A DNA stretch of 10,299 nt, from the NCBI GenBank assembly GCA_030037575.1, contig JASHRB010000697.1, forward strand, positions 1 through 10,299, read 5' to 3'. The position numbers and the translations under genes are program-made. Numbering within the stretch: position 1 is the stretch's first letter; each line of letters begins with the position of its first letter. Source of the stretch: Candidatus Sulfotelmatobacter sp. GTDB taxonomy: Bacteria; Acidobacteriota; Terriglobia; Terriglobales; Acidobacteriaceae. The notes below the pieces were generated by a model. It made no database searches, was not told the DNA's origin, and worked only from the letters and a program-made list of their open reading frames with translations. Positions 1-7,486 of this stretch are shown here, in pieces.

Positions 1-427
1 GATGCCGGGTGAGATGAACATACTGCAAAAGGGTATTGAGTACGCCGTCCGATCCGAGAATCGTCTTCCAGGCATACGCCCTGACCAGATAGCTGACCCA
101 CAACGGAATGATCACCAGTTGATACAGCAAATCTTTTTTCTTTCCCGCGCGGAACGACAGAAAGTAGGCGAGAGGATATCCCAGGAGCAGCGAGAAACCG
201 GTCACCCGAGCCGCGATCCACATCGAACGCAACAGCGTTTGCCAATAGACATTGACCTGCAGCAACTGCGCATAATTACCCAGGTTCCAGGAATGCTCGA
301 TGGTCTGAAACCCCGAAACCGACCAGAAGCTGTAGCACAGCATTAGCCCGTAGGGGACCAGCAGAAACACGGCGACCCAAAGAACCGGAGGCAAGGTCAC
401 TGCCGCTTTGTAGGATCGCGAAAACAT
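1..427 (-). CDS. ABC transporter inner-membrane permease, PotB-like (partial, 3' end outside window)
   Basis: This is the N-terminal 142 codons of a permease of a polyamine/opine-type ABC importer; the gene continues beyond position 1. My translation begins MFSRSYKAAVTLPPVLWVAV. It shows a first membrane segment at about residues 11-34, a periplasmic stretch containing NYAQLL, then segments at about 66-92 and 100-116. This is the usual PotB layout, including the phrase PLWVSYLVRAYAWKTIL, typical of the start of the permease core in PotB/YdcU proteins. The ATG at 427-425 overlaps the stop of the upstream ATPase gene by one base (TGATG on the minus strand), which suggests translational coupling. 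A purine-rich GGGGGAAAG lies just upstream. The partner PotC-like permease, if present, would lie to the left of the window. Family assignment is confident; the substrate is not known. Confidence 0.88.
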   Translation of the reverse strand, partial: MFSRSYKAAVTLPPVLWVAVFLLVPYGLMLCYSFWSVSGFQTIEHSWNLGNYAQLLQVNVYWQTLLRSMWIAARVTGFSLLLGYPLAYFLSFRAGKKKDLLYQLVIIPLWVSYLVRAYAWKTILGSDGVLNTLLQYVHLTRH

Positions 428-1524
428 CAGATTCTTTCCCCCGACTCGCGCACCGGAATCGCGTCTTCCGAAGAGAACTCCAGGTCAACTTCCCTCGGAA
501 TGCCGGCGCCACTGGCAGTGCGCACCGTCAGAACCAGTCCGCCGCCGCAATCGACGCGAATCAGTTCGCTGGCGCCATGAAAAGCCTGTTGCACGATTCT
601 TCCGCGAACGCGTAGGCCGCTGCTGGCGGCTGATTCTCGCGTCACTAAACGGATATTTTCCGGCCGAAGGGAAAACAGCCCCGGCCCATCCGCCAGCGAT
701 GTGGGCCAGGTCAAAACCCCGCAGATCGCTCTGCCCGAGCGAACTTCGCCCTTCAGCAGGTTGGTGTGCCCGATGAATTGCGCCGCATAGGCGGTCGCCG
801 GTCGGCTATAGATTTCACGCGGCGTGGCCACTTGCTCAAGCTCTCCCCGTCGCAGAAGGGCAATGCGATCCGACATCACCATCGCCTCTTCCTGATCGTG
901 GGTGACGAAGATGAAGGAGATGCCTACTTCGCGCTGCAGCGATTTCAGTTCCACCTGCATTTGCCGGCGCAGGTTGGCGTCGAGCGCCGAGAGCGGTTCA
1001 TCGAGGAGCAGCAATCGTGGACGATTCACCAGCGCCCGCGCCAGGGCAATCCGTTGTTGCTGCCCGCCGCTGATTTTCGACGGCTTGGACTTGGCATGAG
1101 CCGACATCTTCACTTTTTCCAGAACCTCACTCACGCGTGACTGGATCTCCGCTTCGGGCCGCCTGGCCACGCGCAGTCCATAGGCAACGTTTTCGGCGAC
1201 GGTGAGGTGCGGGAACAACGCGTAATGCTGAAACACGGTGTTTACGCGGCGTCGGTAAGGCGGAAGAACATCCAACCTTTCATCGGCCATGGAAACCTCG
1301 CCCGAGCTCGCGCTCTCGAATCCGGCGATGATTCTCAGCAAGGTCGTCTTGCCCGATCCGCTCTCGCCCAGAATCGTGAGGAATTCTCCCTCGCCCACCT
1401 CGAGAGAAATATCGCGCAGCACCACATTCTTGCCGAAGTTTTTGGCGACCTTGCGAAGGCTGAGCAGGGTTGTGTTTTTCGCCTTCTGGGCGGACACCGC
1501 CATCGCAATTTCGGAGGTAGTCAT
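427..1524 (-). CDS. ABC transporter ATP-binding protein, PotA-like
   Basis: This is the cytoplasmic ATPase that powers the importer made with the neighbouring binding protein and permease. Numbered from the TTG at 1530, the longest reading, Walker A is GESGSGKT at 55-62, the Q-loop glutamine is 101 (VFQHYALFP), the ABC signature ISGGQQQR is at 153-160, Walker B LLLLDEP is at 173-179, the D-loop SALD is at 181-184 and the switch histidine is 211 (FVTHDQEEA). After residue 240 a C-terminal regulatory TOBE-type domain follows, including SLRPENIRL, as in PotA, FbpC and CysA. About 365 residues is the normal length. The start is uncertain. The first ATG is at 1524 and a second in-frame ATG is at 1503; neither has a clear Shine-Dalgarno, and both leave the ATPase domain intact. 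It lies 54 bases after the binding-protein gene and overlaps the permease start by one base, so it is in the same operon. All catalytic motifs are intact. PotA-like is a family call, not proof of polyamine transport. Confidence 0.92.
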   Translation of the reverse strand: MTTSEIAMAVSAQKAKNTTLLSLRKVAKNFGKNVVLRDISLEVGEGEFLTILGESGSGKTTLLRIIAGFESASSGEVSMADERLDVLPPYRRRVNTVFQHYALFPHLTVAENVAYGLRVARRPEAEIQSRVSEVLEKVKMSAHAKSKPSKISGGQQQRIALARALVNRPRLLLLDEPLSALDANLRRQMQVELKSLQREVGISFIFVTHDQEEAMVMSDRIALLRRGELEQVATPREIYSRPATAYAAQFIGHTNLLKGEVRSGRAICGVLTWPTSLADGPGLFSLRPENIRLVTRESAASSGLRVRGRIVQQAFHGASELIRVDCGGGLVLTVRTASGAGIPREVDLEFSSEDAIPVRESGERI

Positions 1525-1578
1525 GGCCAAAGCGAAGCCAACCGAGCAAAAAGCTTGAAGCCCAAAACCGAACCTTAT

Positions 1579-2646
1579 TTATTGCGCCGCTTTCACTTCA
1601 TTCCAGATCTGGTTGTACTTCGCGCGTCGCGGCACGTTTTGCCAGAAGTACAGCCGCTTCTGGTAACTGTCCACATCGTCGAGATGCAAGCTCTTCACCT
1701 GCTCCGGCGCCATGAATTGCGCCGCCTGCGGATTGGCCGGCGTGTATCCGGTCACGTCGGTCACCTTCTTCTGCGTCTGGGCTTCGATCATGAATTCAAG
1801 AAATTGATAGGCCAGGTCCTTATTCTCGCTGCCCGCCGTGATCATCAAATGATCGATCCAGCCCGTGGTATTTTCCTTGGGAATCGTCTCCGCGATGGGA
1901 AAGTTGAGTTTGCGCAGCTGGTTCGTCATCAGCGGCCAGCCCATCGAGGCAACGATTTCATGATTCTGAAAAAGATTCGTCAGCTCGCCGCCGGTCGACC
2001 ACATCTTGCGAATATTGGGCTTCAGCTCCAGCAATTTTTTCTTCACCGCATCGAGCTGCCCGTCCGTCAGGTGGTAAAGCTGCGACGGATCGGGCTGGTC
2101 AAATCCCAGAACCTGTGCGGCCATGTAAACGGTGGAAAGATCGTCCCACACGGAAATCTTGCCGCGATACTTGGGGTCCCAAAGCACACTCCAGCTGTCA
2201 GGCGGCTGCGCAAACACGGTGGTGTCGTAAAGCAAAGGATCGGGGCCCCACATGAAGGGCACTCCAAAAACCTGCCCTTTCATTCGCACCAAAGGCAGAG
2301 ACGTGAGCTCGAGAGAAAGTTGCTCGTAGCTCGGAATCCTGGCTAAATCCAGAGGCCAAGCGAGACCCGCCGATGCGATCGATGTCGCCACATCGCTCGA
2401 GGGCGAAATCACATCGTAGTTTCCCGCACTGCCGCCGCGCAGCTTGGCGACCAATTCGTCGCTTGATCCCATATACGACGCCGAAACATTGCAGTGATGC
2501 TGATCTTCAAAAGCCCTAACGAACGACGGATCTGCGTAACCTTCCCACACCAGCAGGCTCAAGCTTGGCGTCTTCTTCGTGCAGGAGCCCGTGAACACCA
2601 GCGATAGCAGGAGCGGGAAGAGCGTTACTGTTTGTGGAAGCCTCAT
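1579..2646 (-). CDS. Extracellular solute-binding lipoprotein, PotD-like (spermidine/putrescine family)
   Basis: This 355-residue periplasmic binding protein would deliver substrate to the ABC importer encoded next to it. The N-terminus is a lipoprotein signal: basic start, hydrophobic stretch about 7-18, then TGSC with Cys22 as the likely lipid anchor. The Thr at -3 is not the classical lipobox residue. The body matches PotD-type proteins. LLVWEGYADPSFVRAFE opens the mature protein, DVISPSSDVA is at about 78-87, FGVPFMWGPDPLLYD at 127-141, WDDLSTVYMA at 167-176, MGWPLM at 235-240 and GWIDHLMI at 262-269. From memory of E. coli PotD, the substrate-stacking aromatics correspond to Trp34, Tyr37, Trp237 and Trp263, with the amine-binding acid Asp265. 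The position of PotD Glu171 seems to be Thr172. The ATG has a strong Shine-Dalgarno. The gene lies 46 bases after the regulator gene and 54 before the ATPase gene. The ligand may be a polyamine, another amine or an amino acid. Confidence 0.9.
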   Translation of the reverse strand: MRLPQTVTLFPLLLSLVFTGSCTKKTPSLSLLVWEGYADPSFVRAFEDQHHCNVSASYMGSSDELVAKLRGGSAGNYDVISPSSDVATSIASAGLAWPLDLARIPSYEQLSLELTSLPLVRMKGQVFGVPFMWGPDPLLYDTTVFAQPPDSWSVLWDPKYRGKISVWDDLSTVYMAAQVLGFDQPDPSQLYHLTDGQLDAVKKKLLELKPNIRKMWSTGGELTNLFQNHEIVASMGWPLMTNQLRKLNFPIAETIPKENTTGWIDHLMITAGSENKDLAYQFLEFMIEAQTQKKVTDVTGYTPANPQAAQFMAPEQVKSLHLDDVDSYQKRLYFWQNVPRRAKYNQIWNEVKAAQ

Positions 2647-2650
2647 TTCA

Positions 2651-2658
2651 ACCTCCTC
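2651..2658 (-). promoter_or_regulatory. Strong ribosome binding site of the binding-protein gene
   Basis: The minus strand reads GAGGAGGT, with the GGAGG core five bases before the ATG at 2646. It is the strongest Shine-Dalgarno in the operon. This fits the usual need for more binding protein than ATPase or permease. Confidence 0.8.
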
Positions 2659-2692
2659 AACTTTGCTGAACGCGCCCGAGTCCCAAGCCCGT

Positions 2693-3490
2693 TCAAAACG
2701 TCGGCGGCGTATTCACCCACAGCACCCAAGCTTCGCTTCGCCCGGGATTTTTCCAGTGATGCGGCGTCGAACTTTCAAAATAAAAACTGTCGCCGGCTTT
2801 GAGCCGGTACTCTTCGCGCTCCAGCGTGATGTTGAGCGCGCCCCGCAACACGTAAAGAAATTCCTCGCCCTCGTGCGCATAGGAATCGCCGCTTCCCGAT
2901 TGCGGGGCCACCCGGAATAAATGCGGCTCCATCACGGTATTGCCCCAGGCTAGCAGCTCCATGCGCACACCTGGCCCGGCAGCGAGAACTTTTCTCTGCT
3001 CCGGTTGAACCTGCCGGCTGTTGGCGCCGCTGGCATCAAAGAAATCCAGAATATTGGTCTTGTAGAAGCGCGCCAGCTTGCGCAGTGTTCCCACCGAGCC
3101 GCTCATGTGCGAGCGCTCCAGCGCGCTCAAAAATCCCACCGAAATGCCCGCCGCCTGCGCGACTTGGGCCAAGGAAAGGCGCCGGCTCGCGCGCAACTGC
3201 CGCAAATGCGCACCGATGGCTCCGGCGTTCCCATCTGCGGCCGGGCGCATGCGGCCTTGGCGCCGCAGCAGCTCTACGATCGCCGGGGCGTTCAGCCCGC
3301 GCACCTTGCGCAAAAATCGCGCGCGCTTCAGCACTTTCACATCATCGGCGGAGTATAGGCGGTATTTGCTTTCGGTGCGCTGCGGGCGGGTCAGTCCCAG
3401 TTTTTCCCACGAGCGAATCATGGAGGGCGATACCCCCACCTGTCGCGCCACATCGCCAATCTTTAAGTAAGCTCTCGCGGAGGCATTCAT
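2693..3490 (-). CDS. Three-domain transcription regulator: MerR + XRE helix-turn-helix + cupin
   Basis: This 265-residue cytoplasmic protein carries two different DNA-binding domains and one ligand-type domain. Residues about 8-78 are a MerR-type winged helix (YLKIGDVARQVGVSPSMIRSW, then KYRLYSADDVKVLKRARFLR). Residues about 91-151 are an XRE/HTH_3 domain (GAHLRQLRASRRLSLAQVAQ, then ISVGFLSALER). Residues about 175-265 are a cupin_2 domain with AHEGEEFLYVLRG at 205-217 and KAGDSFYFESSTPHHW at 231-246. His206, Glu210 and His244/His245 are the likely metal- or ligand-contacting residues. The XRE + cupin part is the architecture of PuuR, the putrescine-responsive repressor of E. coli. The start ATG at 3490 follows GGTGA with a short spacer. 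The gene is first in the ABC operon and faces the receptor gene across a region with an operator-like palindrome. The most likely job is control of the transport genes in response to the imported amine or a product. Ligand and sign of control are unknown. Confidence 0.9.
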   Translation of the reverse strand: MNASARAYLKIGDVARQVGVSPSMIRSWEKLGLTRPQRTESKYRLYSADDVKVLKRARFLRKVRGLNAPAIVELLRRQGRMRPAADGNAGAIGAHLRQLRASRRLSLAQVAQAAGISVGFLSALERSHMSGSVGTLRKLARFYKTNILDFFDASGANSRQVQPEQRKVLAAGPGVRMELLAWGNTVMEPHLFRVAPQSGSGDSYAHEGEEFLYVLRGALNITLEREEYRLKAGDSFYFESSTPHHWKNPGRSEAWVLWVNTPPTF

Positions 3491-3510
3491 GGTTCACCGC
3501 TACACCCAAA

Positions 3511-3523
3511 CTTTCCTGGAAAG
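3511..3523. repeat. Short perfect palindrome CTTTCC-T-GGAAAG in the leader of the regulator operon
   Basis: Two 6-base arms separated by one base lie about 20 bases upstream of the regulator start codon, inside the predicted untranslated leader. It could be a second operator site or a small dyad near the ribosome binding site. It is immediately followed, with one base shared, by GCAAGG (3523-3528), which is also the core of the arms of the larger inverted repeat at 3588-3612. A short palindrome like this can arise by chance. Confidence 0.4.
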
Positions 3524-3562
3524 CAAGGCTTTGGTCTTCCCAGCCGGCCCGCTTTTTTCTTC

Positions 3563-3590
3563 TTGACAGCCCGCGTGCCCCTTCTCTAAC
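3563..3590 (+). promoter_or_regulatory. Predicted sigma-70-type promoter for the receptor gene
   Basis: A perfect -35 hexamer TTGACA lies at 3563-3568. The best -10 is TCTAAC at 3585-3590, with a 16-base spacer and four of six consensus bases. Transcription would start near 3597 and leave a leader of roughly 70 bases before the ATG at 3670. The -10 overlaps the left arm of the inverted repeat at 3588-3612, so a protein bound there could block this promoter. The -35 is convincing and the -10 is mediocre. Confidence 0.5.
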
Positions 3591-3612
3591 CTTGCGGGAT
3601 TATAGCAAGGTT
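3588..3612. promoter_or_regulatory. Perfect inverted repeat, candidate operator in the divergent control region
   Basis: The arms AACCTTGC (3588-3595) and GCAAGGTT (3605-3612) are exact reverse complements separated by nine bases. The spacer holds, on the minus strand, the -10 hexamer TATAAT of the regulator promoter, and the left arm overlaps the -10 of the receptor promoter. No T-run follows on either strand, so it does not look like a terminator. Its position is what is expected of an operator that controls both divergent units, most simply bound by the neighbouring MerR-XRE-cupin regulator. The binding partner is inferred. Confidence 0.65.
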
Positions 3613-3626
3613 GTCGGTTCGCACAA
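3599..3626 (-). promoter_or_regulatory. Predicted extended -10 promoter for the regulator-ABC operon
   Basis: On the minus strand a perfect extended -10 element, TGCTATAAT, occurs with the hexamer at 3604-3599. A weak -35, TTGTGC, lies at 3626-3621 with a 16-base spacer. Extended -10 promoters tolerate a poor -35. Transcription would start near 3592 and leave a leader of about 100 bases before the regulator ATG at 3490. The hexamer sits in the centre of the inverted repeat at 3588-3612, which suggests autoregulation by occlusion or distortion of the promoter. Confidence 0.6.
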
Positions 3627-3660
3627 GCTGTCGCTTTCAAAAAGAAATTTGCCGAGATGC

Positions 3661-3665
3661 GGAGG
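3661..3665 (+). promoter_or_regulatory. Ribosome binding site that sets the receptor start
   Basis: GGAGG lies four bases before the ATG at 3670. This site and the signal peptide that follows fix the start. The reading frame stays open about 195 codons further upstream, but that part runs antisense to the regulator gene and is not expected to be translated. Confidence 0.75.
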
Positions 3666-3669
3666 TTCC

Positions 3670-6600
3670 ATGCTGTCACCCAGAGCCCGCTGGACCCTGA
3701 TGTGTCTGGAAAGCTTTTGCCTTGCTGCCCTCGTCCTCCTCATGTTTCCTGCCCGGCTATGCGGCCAGGGGGCGAACGGTCGCATCGTGGGCCGGGTTGC
3801 CGACCCCAGCGGCGCGGTGGTTGCCGGAGTCAAGGTGAGCCTGATAAATGAGGCCACCGGCATCAGCCGCAACGCGCAGACCAACGGGAGCGGTGACTAC
3901 TCGTTCGTCGATGTCGTCCCCGGCACCTACACGCTTCAGTTCGAGCTCACCGGTTTCAAGAAGAACGTGCAAAAGGGAATCGTCCTCGACGTCAACCAGG
4001 TGGTGACGCTCAATTCGACGCTGCAGATCGGAACCTCGCAGGAAACCGTGGAAGTGACCTCGGAGGCGCCGCAGGTGGATACCACGAGCACCCAGCTTGG
4101 CGCCGTCATCAATGACCGCTCGGTCAACGAACTGCCGTTGAACTCGCGCGACACTTATCAGTTCCTTCAGCTTCAGCCCGGCGTGCAGGCGCAGTTGGGA
4201 AACGGCAATGGCAGCCTGTTCTACGGTTCGCAGGACACCGGCTCGGTCTCGGTGAACGGCGGCCGCACCCGGGCCAACAACTTCAGCGTCAACGGTGGCG
4301 ATGCCAACGACCAATTCGTGAACTTGCCTACGGTGGAGCCCACGCCCGACAGCGTAGAGGAATTTCGGGTCATCACCAACACCTTCGATGCCGAGTATGG
4401 ACGCAATTCCGGTTCCGTCGTCAACGTCATCACCAAGTCGGGCAGCAACAGCCTTCACGGCGATCTTTACGAGTATTTCCGCAACACCGTTCTTGACGCC
4501 AAGAATTACTTTGACGTGCTCGGCCGCCCCCAGTGGAATCAAAACCAATACGGCGGAACGCTTGGCGGGCCGATTAAAAAAGATCGAAGCTTCTTCTTTC
4601 TTTCCTATGAAGGCCGCCGGATTCGCGAAGGCATTACTGGCCAGCAGGTGAACGTGCCCACGGCTAGCGAGAGAAGCGGCGATTTTTCCGCGCTGGGGCC
4701 GTTCAGCGGGGGCATCGCCGATCCCTTTGTCGCGCAGGTGCTCGATGGGCGCCCCGGATGCGATGCCGCGCTGGGCAAACCTGCCGGATGGATCTCGGCC
4801 CAGCCGGTTGATCCCACCACTGGGGTCGTCGATTGGTCGACCGTTTTTCCGGCGGGCGTGATTCCTTCGGCTTGCCAGGATCCGGTCGCCGCCAATCTGA
4901 TGTCGCTTTACATTCCCACGCAGAGCGTCCTGGTCCCCGTTAGCACCGACAATGAAGATCAATTCACCGTGCGCTGGGATCATAAAATCAACGACCGCCA
5001 GAATTTCACGGCGTACTACTATTTCAACGACATCCGGCAAATTGAGCCCTTCAACCAATTCGAGCAGGCGGGCGCGAACGTTCCGGGTTTCGGAAATCTC
5101 AACGACAACCGCTTTCAGCAATGGAACCTTACCCATACCTGGACGGTGACCACCGCTCTGGTAAATGAAGCCCATTTCACCTACATGCGGGAAGGCCAGC
5201 TCGGTTTCCTGACGCCCCAATTCACCAACGCGGTGACCTCTTCGTGTACCGGCGCGGCCGCGCCCTATTGCTTCACCGGAACTTCGAACTCCCCTCCCAT
5301 CAACTCCCTCATTGCCTCGTCCGGGATTGCGGCGGGCAAAGCCGGCATCACTCCAGGATTGCCATCCGATCTCACCGGCGTTCCCTACGTGGATATCGGT
5401 GGGGGCGCAGTTTTTGGAAATAACTTCGAAGGTTTTCTTCCCCAGGTGGGAAACAGCTTTCAATGGTCGGACAATTTGACCTGGGTCAAAGGCACCCACA
5501 CGTTCAAATTCGGCATCGATGTTCGCCGGCAGCGCTTCGATCAGTACTACTATTTCGACATCAACGGCGAATTTTCATTCGACAATACCGGGCCCAACTC
5601 AATTATCCCGACGGATGGAGATAATTATGCTGAATATCTCCTCGGTCTGGCCGACGGTTACACCCAGGGTTCTGGTCAGCGCGAAGATGTTCGCGGCACC
5701 TCCGTCTATCCCTTTGCTCAGGACAGTTGGAAGGTCAAACCGAACCTGACTTTGAACTACGGGCTTCGCTGGGAATTGGATACGCCGCCCACTGATATCG
5801 CCGGACACGTAGAGACTTTCCGTCCGGGGCAAAACTCCACCGTCTACCCGTGCGGATTGTCGGCTTTGGGCGAGAGCGAGCTGGGCGTCACCAGTTCGAG
5901 TTGCGCGGCGGCGGGAGTGCAACCGACCGGCCTCGTCGTTCCCGGCGATCCCGGCGTTCCGGCGGGCATGACCAGCACTTACTATCACGCCTTTGCTCCG
6001 AGAGCCGGACTGGCATGGAGCCCGGGCAAATCTGGCAAGACCAGCATTCGCACCGGCTGGGGAATTTTCTACAACCCAATCGAGGAGCTGGTGATGGCGC
6101 AGTTCGGCGCCGAACCGCCGTTCGGCGGTAGTTCCTCGCTGTTCGAAACTTTCTTCAACACTCCCTTTGTGTATCAGCAAGGTGGTTCGATCGCGCCCAA
6201 TCCCTTCAACGGCATTCTCACGCCTACAAAAGGGCAGCCGGTCGACTACTCGCTGTTCCGTCCCATTCTTCTTTACGGCGAATTCCAGCCCCATCTGCGC
6301 ACTCAATATACGGAACAATACAACCTGACGATTCAACATGAACTGGCAAACAATCTCATGTTGCAGGCGGGTTACGTCGGTTCAGAAGGCCATCGGTTGC
6401 TCGCATCGTACGATCTCAATCCTTCTATTCCGCAAACCTGCCTGGATATGATCACGCTGTACAACCAGAACCCGAACAACGTCACATCCTACGGGACGCC
6501 CACTGCCTGCGGACCCTTCCTTGAAGACAGCCAGTGGACGGTAACGGTGCCTCCGGGATTCCGGTTCCACATGCCCAATGGGCAGGTGGTCACCGGTACC

Positions 6601-7437
6601 GGACAAGCGTTGCAGTTCGTGGGCTTGCGTCCTTATTCCTCTCCTAGTTGCAATGCGTTTACCGGTACGGGCTGCCCGCTGGACGGCGTTCCGGTGTTCA
6701 GCGACATTTTTGCTGAAGACACGGTGGCCAACTCCAGTTACAACGCGTTCGAAGCCATGCTCGAAAAGCGCTTCTCGCGCGGGCTGCAATTCCAGGCGGC
6801 TTACACGTTCAGCAAATCGATCGATACCGGATCCACGTTCGAAGAGACCCTTGATCCCTTCAATCACGCCGCCAGCCGAGCGCTTTCGCTGTTCAACTCG
6901 AAGCAGCGCTTCGTTGTCAGCTACGACTGGGAAATCCCCGCGCGCAAATATTCAGGGTTTAAAAGCCAGTTGCTGGATGACTGGTCTCTTTCCGGTATTA
7001 CCCAGTTCCAAAGCGGCTTTCCGATTCGCCTCGACACCGAAGACGACACGGAGCTGATCGCCAGCATCTTCTTCTTGGGGACCGAAGCCCCCAGTCTGGT
7101 GGCCCCGTTCCAGAAGTTGAATCCGAAGACCAATGGCAATTTCTTCTTCAACCCCAACGATTTCGCCGATCCGCCGCTCGGCCAATTCAACAACGGCACC
7201 CAACGCTCAATCTGTTGCGGCCCGGGCCTGGATGACTGGGATTTCGCCATCCACAAGAAATTCTCGATCGATGAACAGCGCTACTTTCAGTTCCGCGCCG
7301 AGCTTTTCAACATCTTCAATCACACGAATTTTTACAACCCGGACGGCCACTTTTCCGATGGTCCGACCGAGTTCGGAAAAATCACCGAGGCCCAGGACCC
7401 GCGCCTGGTGCAGTTCGCTTTGAAGTTCTATTTTTAG
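3670..7437 (+). CDS. Oar-like TonB-dependent receptor with N-terminal carboxypeptidase-regulatory-like domain
   Basis: This 1255-residue protein is predicted to be an outer-membrane beta-barrel that imports or binds a substrate with energy from TonB. A Sec signal peptide covers about residues 1-32, with a hydrophobic core around CLAALVLLMFPA and cleavage near LCG-QG. Residues about 36-118 form a carboxypeptidase-regulatory-like beta-sandwich (GRIVGRVADPSGAVVAGVKV, then GDYSFVDVVPGTYTLQFELT). A plug domain covers about 150-262 (NELPLNSRDTYQFLQLQPGV; DSVEEFRVITNTFDAEYGR; SGSVVNVITKSGSN). The remainder is a long barrel that ends RLVQFALKFYF, with the terminal phenylalanine expected of outer-membrane barrels. 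ELFNIFNHTNF near the end is typical of the family. Extracellular-type loops carry several cysteine pairs. No clear TonB box was identified. It is divergent from the regulator-ABC operon and 107 bases upstream of the aminotransferase gene. The substrate is unknown, since Oar-like receptors form large paralogous families. Confidence 0.92.
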   Translation: MLSPRARWTLMCLESFCLAALVLLMFPARLCGQGANGRIVGRVADPSGAVVAGVKVSLINEATGISRNAQTNGSGDYSFVDVVPGTYTLQFELTGFKKNVQKGIVLDVNQVVTLNSTLQIGTSQETVEVTSEAPQVDTTSTQLGAVINDRSVNELPLNSRDTYQFLQLQPGVQAQLGNGNGSLFYGSQDTGSVSVNGGRTRANNFSVNGGDANDQFVNLPTVEPTPDSVEEFRVITNTFDAEYGRNSGSVVNVITKSGSNSLHGDLYEYFRNTVLDAKNYFDVLGRPQWNQNQYGGTLGGPIKKDRSFFFLSYEGRRIREGITGQQVNVPTASERSGDFSALGPFSGGIADPFVAQVLDGRPGCDAALGKPAGWISAQPVDPTTGVVDWSTVFPAGVIPSACQDPVAANLMSLYIPTQSVLVPVSTDNEDQFTVRWDHKINDRQNFTAYYYFNDIRQIEPFNQFEQAGANVPGFGNLNDNRFQQWNLTHTWTVTTALVNEAHFTYMREGQLGFLTPQFTNAVTSSCTGAAAPYCFTGTSNSPPINSLIASSGIAAGKAGITPGLPSDLTGVPYVDIGGGAVFGNNFEGFLPQVGNSFQWSDNLTWVKGTHTFKFGIDVRRQRFDQYYYFDINGEFSFDNTGPNSIIPTDGDNYAEYLLGLADGYTQGSGQREDVRGTSVYPFAQDSWKVKPNLTLNYGLRWELDTPPTDIAGHVETFRPGQNSTVYPCGLSALGESELGVTSSSCAAAGVQPTGLVVPGDPGVPAGMTSTYYHAFAPRAGLAWSPGKSGKTSIRTGWGIFYNPIEELVMAQFGAEPPFGGSSSLFETFFNTPFVYQQGGSIAPNPFNGILTPTKGQPVDYSLFRPILLYGEFQPHLRTQYTEQYNLTIQHELANNLMLQAGYVGSEGHRLLASYDLNPSIPQTCLDMITLYNQNPNNVTSYGTPTACGPFLEDSQWTVTVPPGFRFHMPNGQVVTGTGQALQFVGLRPYSSPSCNAFTGTGCPLDGVPVFSDIFAEDTVANSSYNAFEAMLEKRFSRGLQFQAAYTFSKSIDTGSTFEETLDPFNHAASRALSLFNSKQRFVVSYDWEIPARKYSGFKSQLLDDWSLSGITQFQSGFPIRLDTEDDTELIASIFFLGTEAPSLVAPFQKLNPKTNGNFFFNPNDFADPPLGQFNNGTQRSICCGPGLDDWDFAIHKKFSIDEQRYFQFRAELFNIFNHTNFYNPDGHFSDGPTEFGKITEAQDPRLVQFALKFYF

Positions 7438-7465
7438 CCGAATGGAGTAGAGTAGAGGAAGCGCC

Positions 7466-7486
7466 CCGGGCGGCCCGTCCGCCCGG
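7466..7486 (+). other. GC-rich hairpin between the receptor and aminotransferase genes
   Basis: CCGGGCGG (7466-7473) and CCGCCCGG (7479-7486) are perfect reverse complements around a five-base loop, 28 bases after the receptor stop codon. No T-run follows, so it is not a classical intrinsic terminator. It could reduce read-through or protect the 3' end of the receptor message while allowing the aminotransferase to be co-transcribed at a lower level. The rest of 7438-7544 shows no convincing promoter. Confidence 0.5.

Noticed and set aside
1207..2346. 379-codon open frame on the plus strand across the ATPase and binding-protein genes
   Set aside because: It spans two real minus-strand genes and their junction. 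The translation shows no domain and is His/Arg/Leu rich, typical of an antisense shadow.
3588..3612. The inverted repeat read as an intrinsic terminator
   Set aside because: The arms are only moderately GC-rich, no T-run follows on either strand, and the site overlaps promoter elements rather than following a gene end.
3085..3669. Upstream extension of the receptor frame by about 195 codons
   Set aside because: It runs antisense to the regulator gene and through the promoter region. The signal peptide and the GGAGG ribosome binding site place the start at 3670.
3757..5499. 580-codon open frame on the minus strand inside the receptor gene
   Set aside because: It is fully antisense to a well-supported receptor gene. 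Its translation has no recognisable domain and is rich in Arg, Val, Gly and His, as expected from the reverse complement of GC-biased codons.
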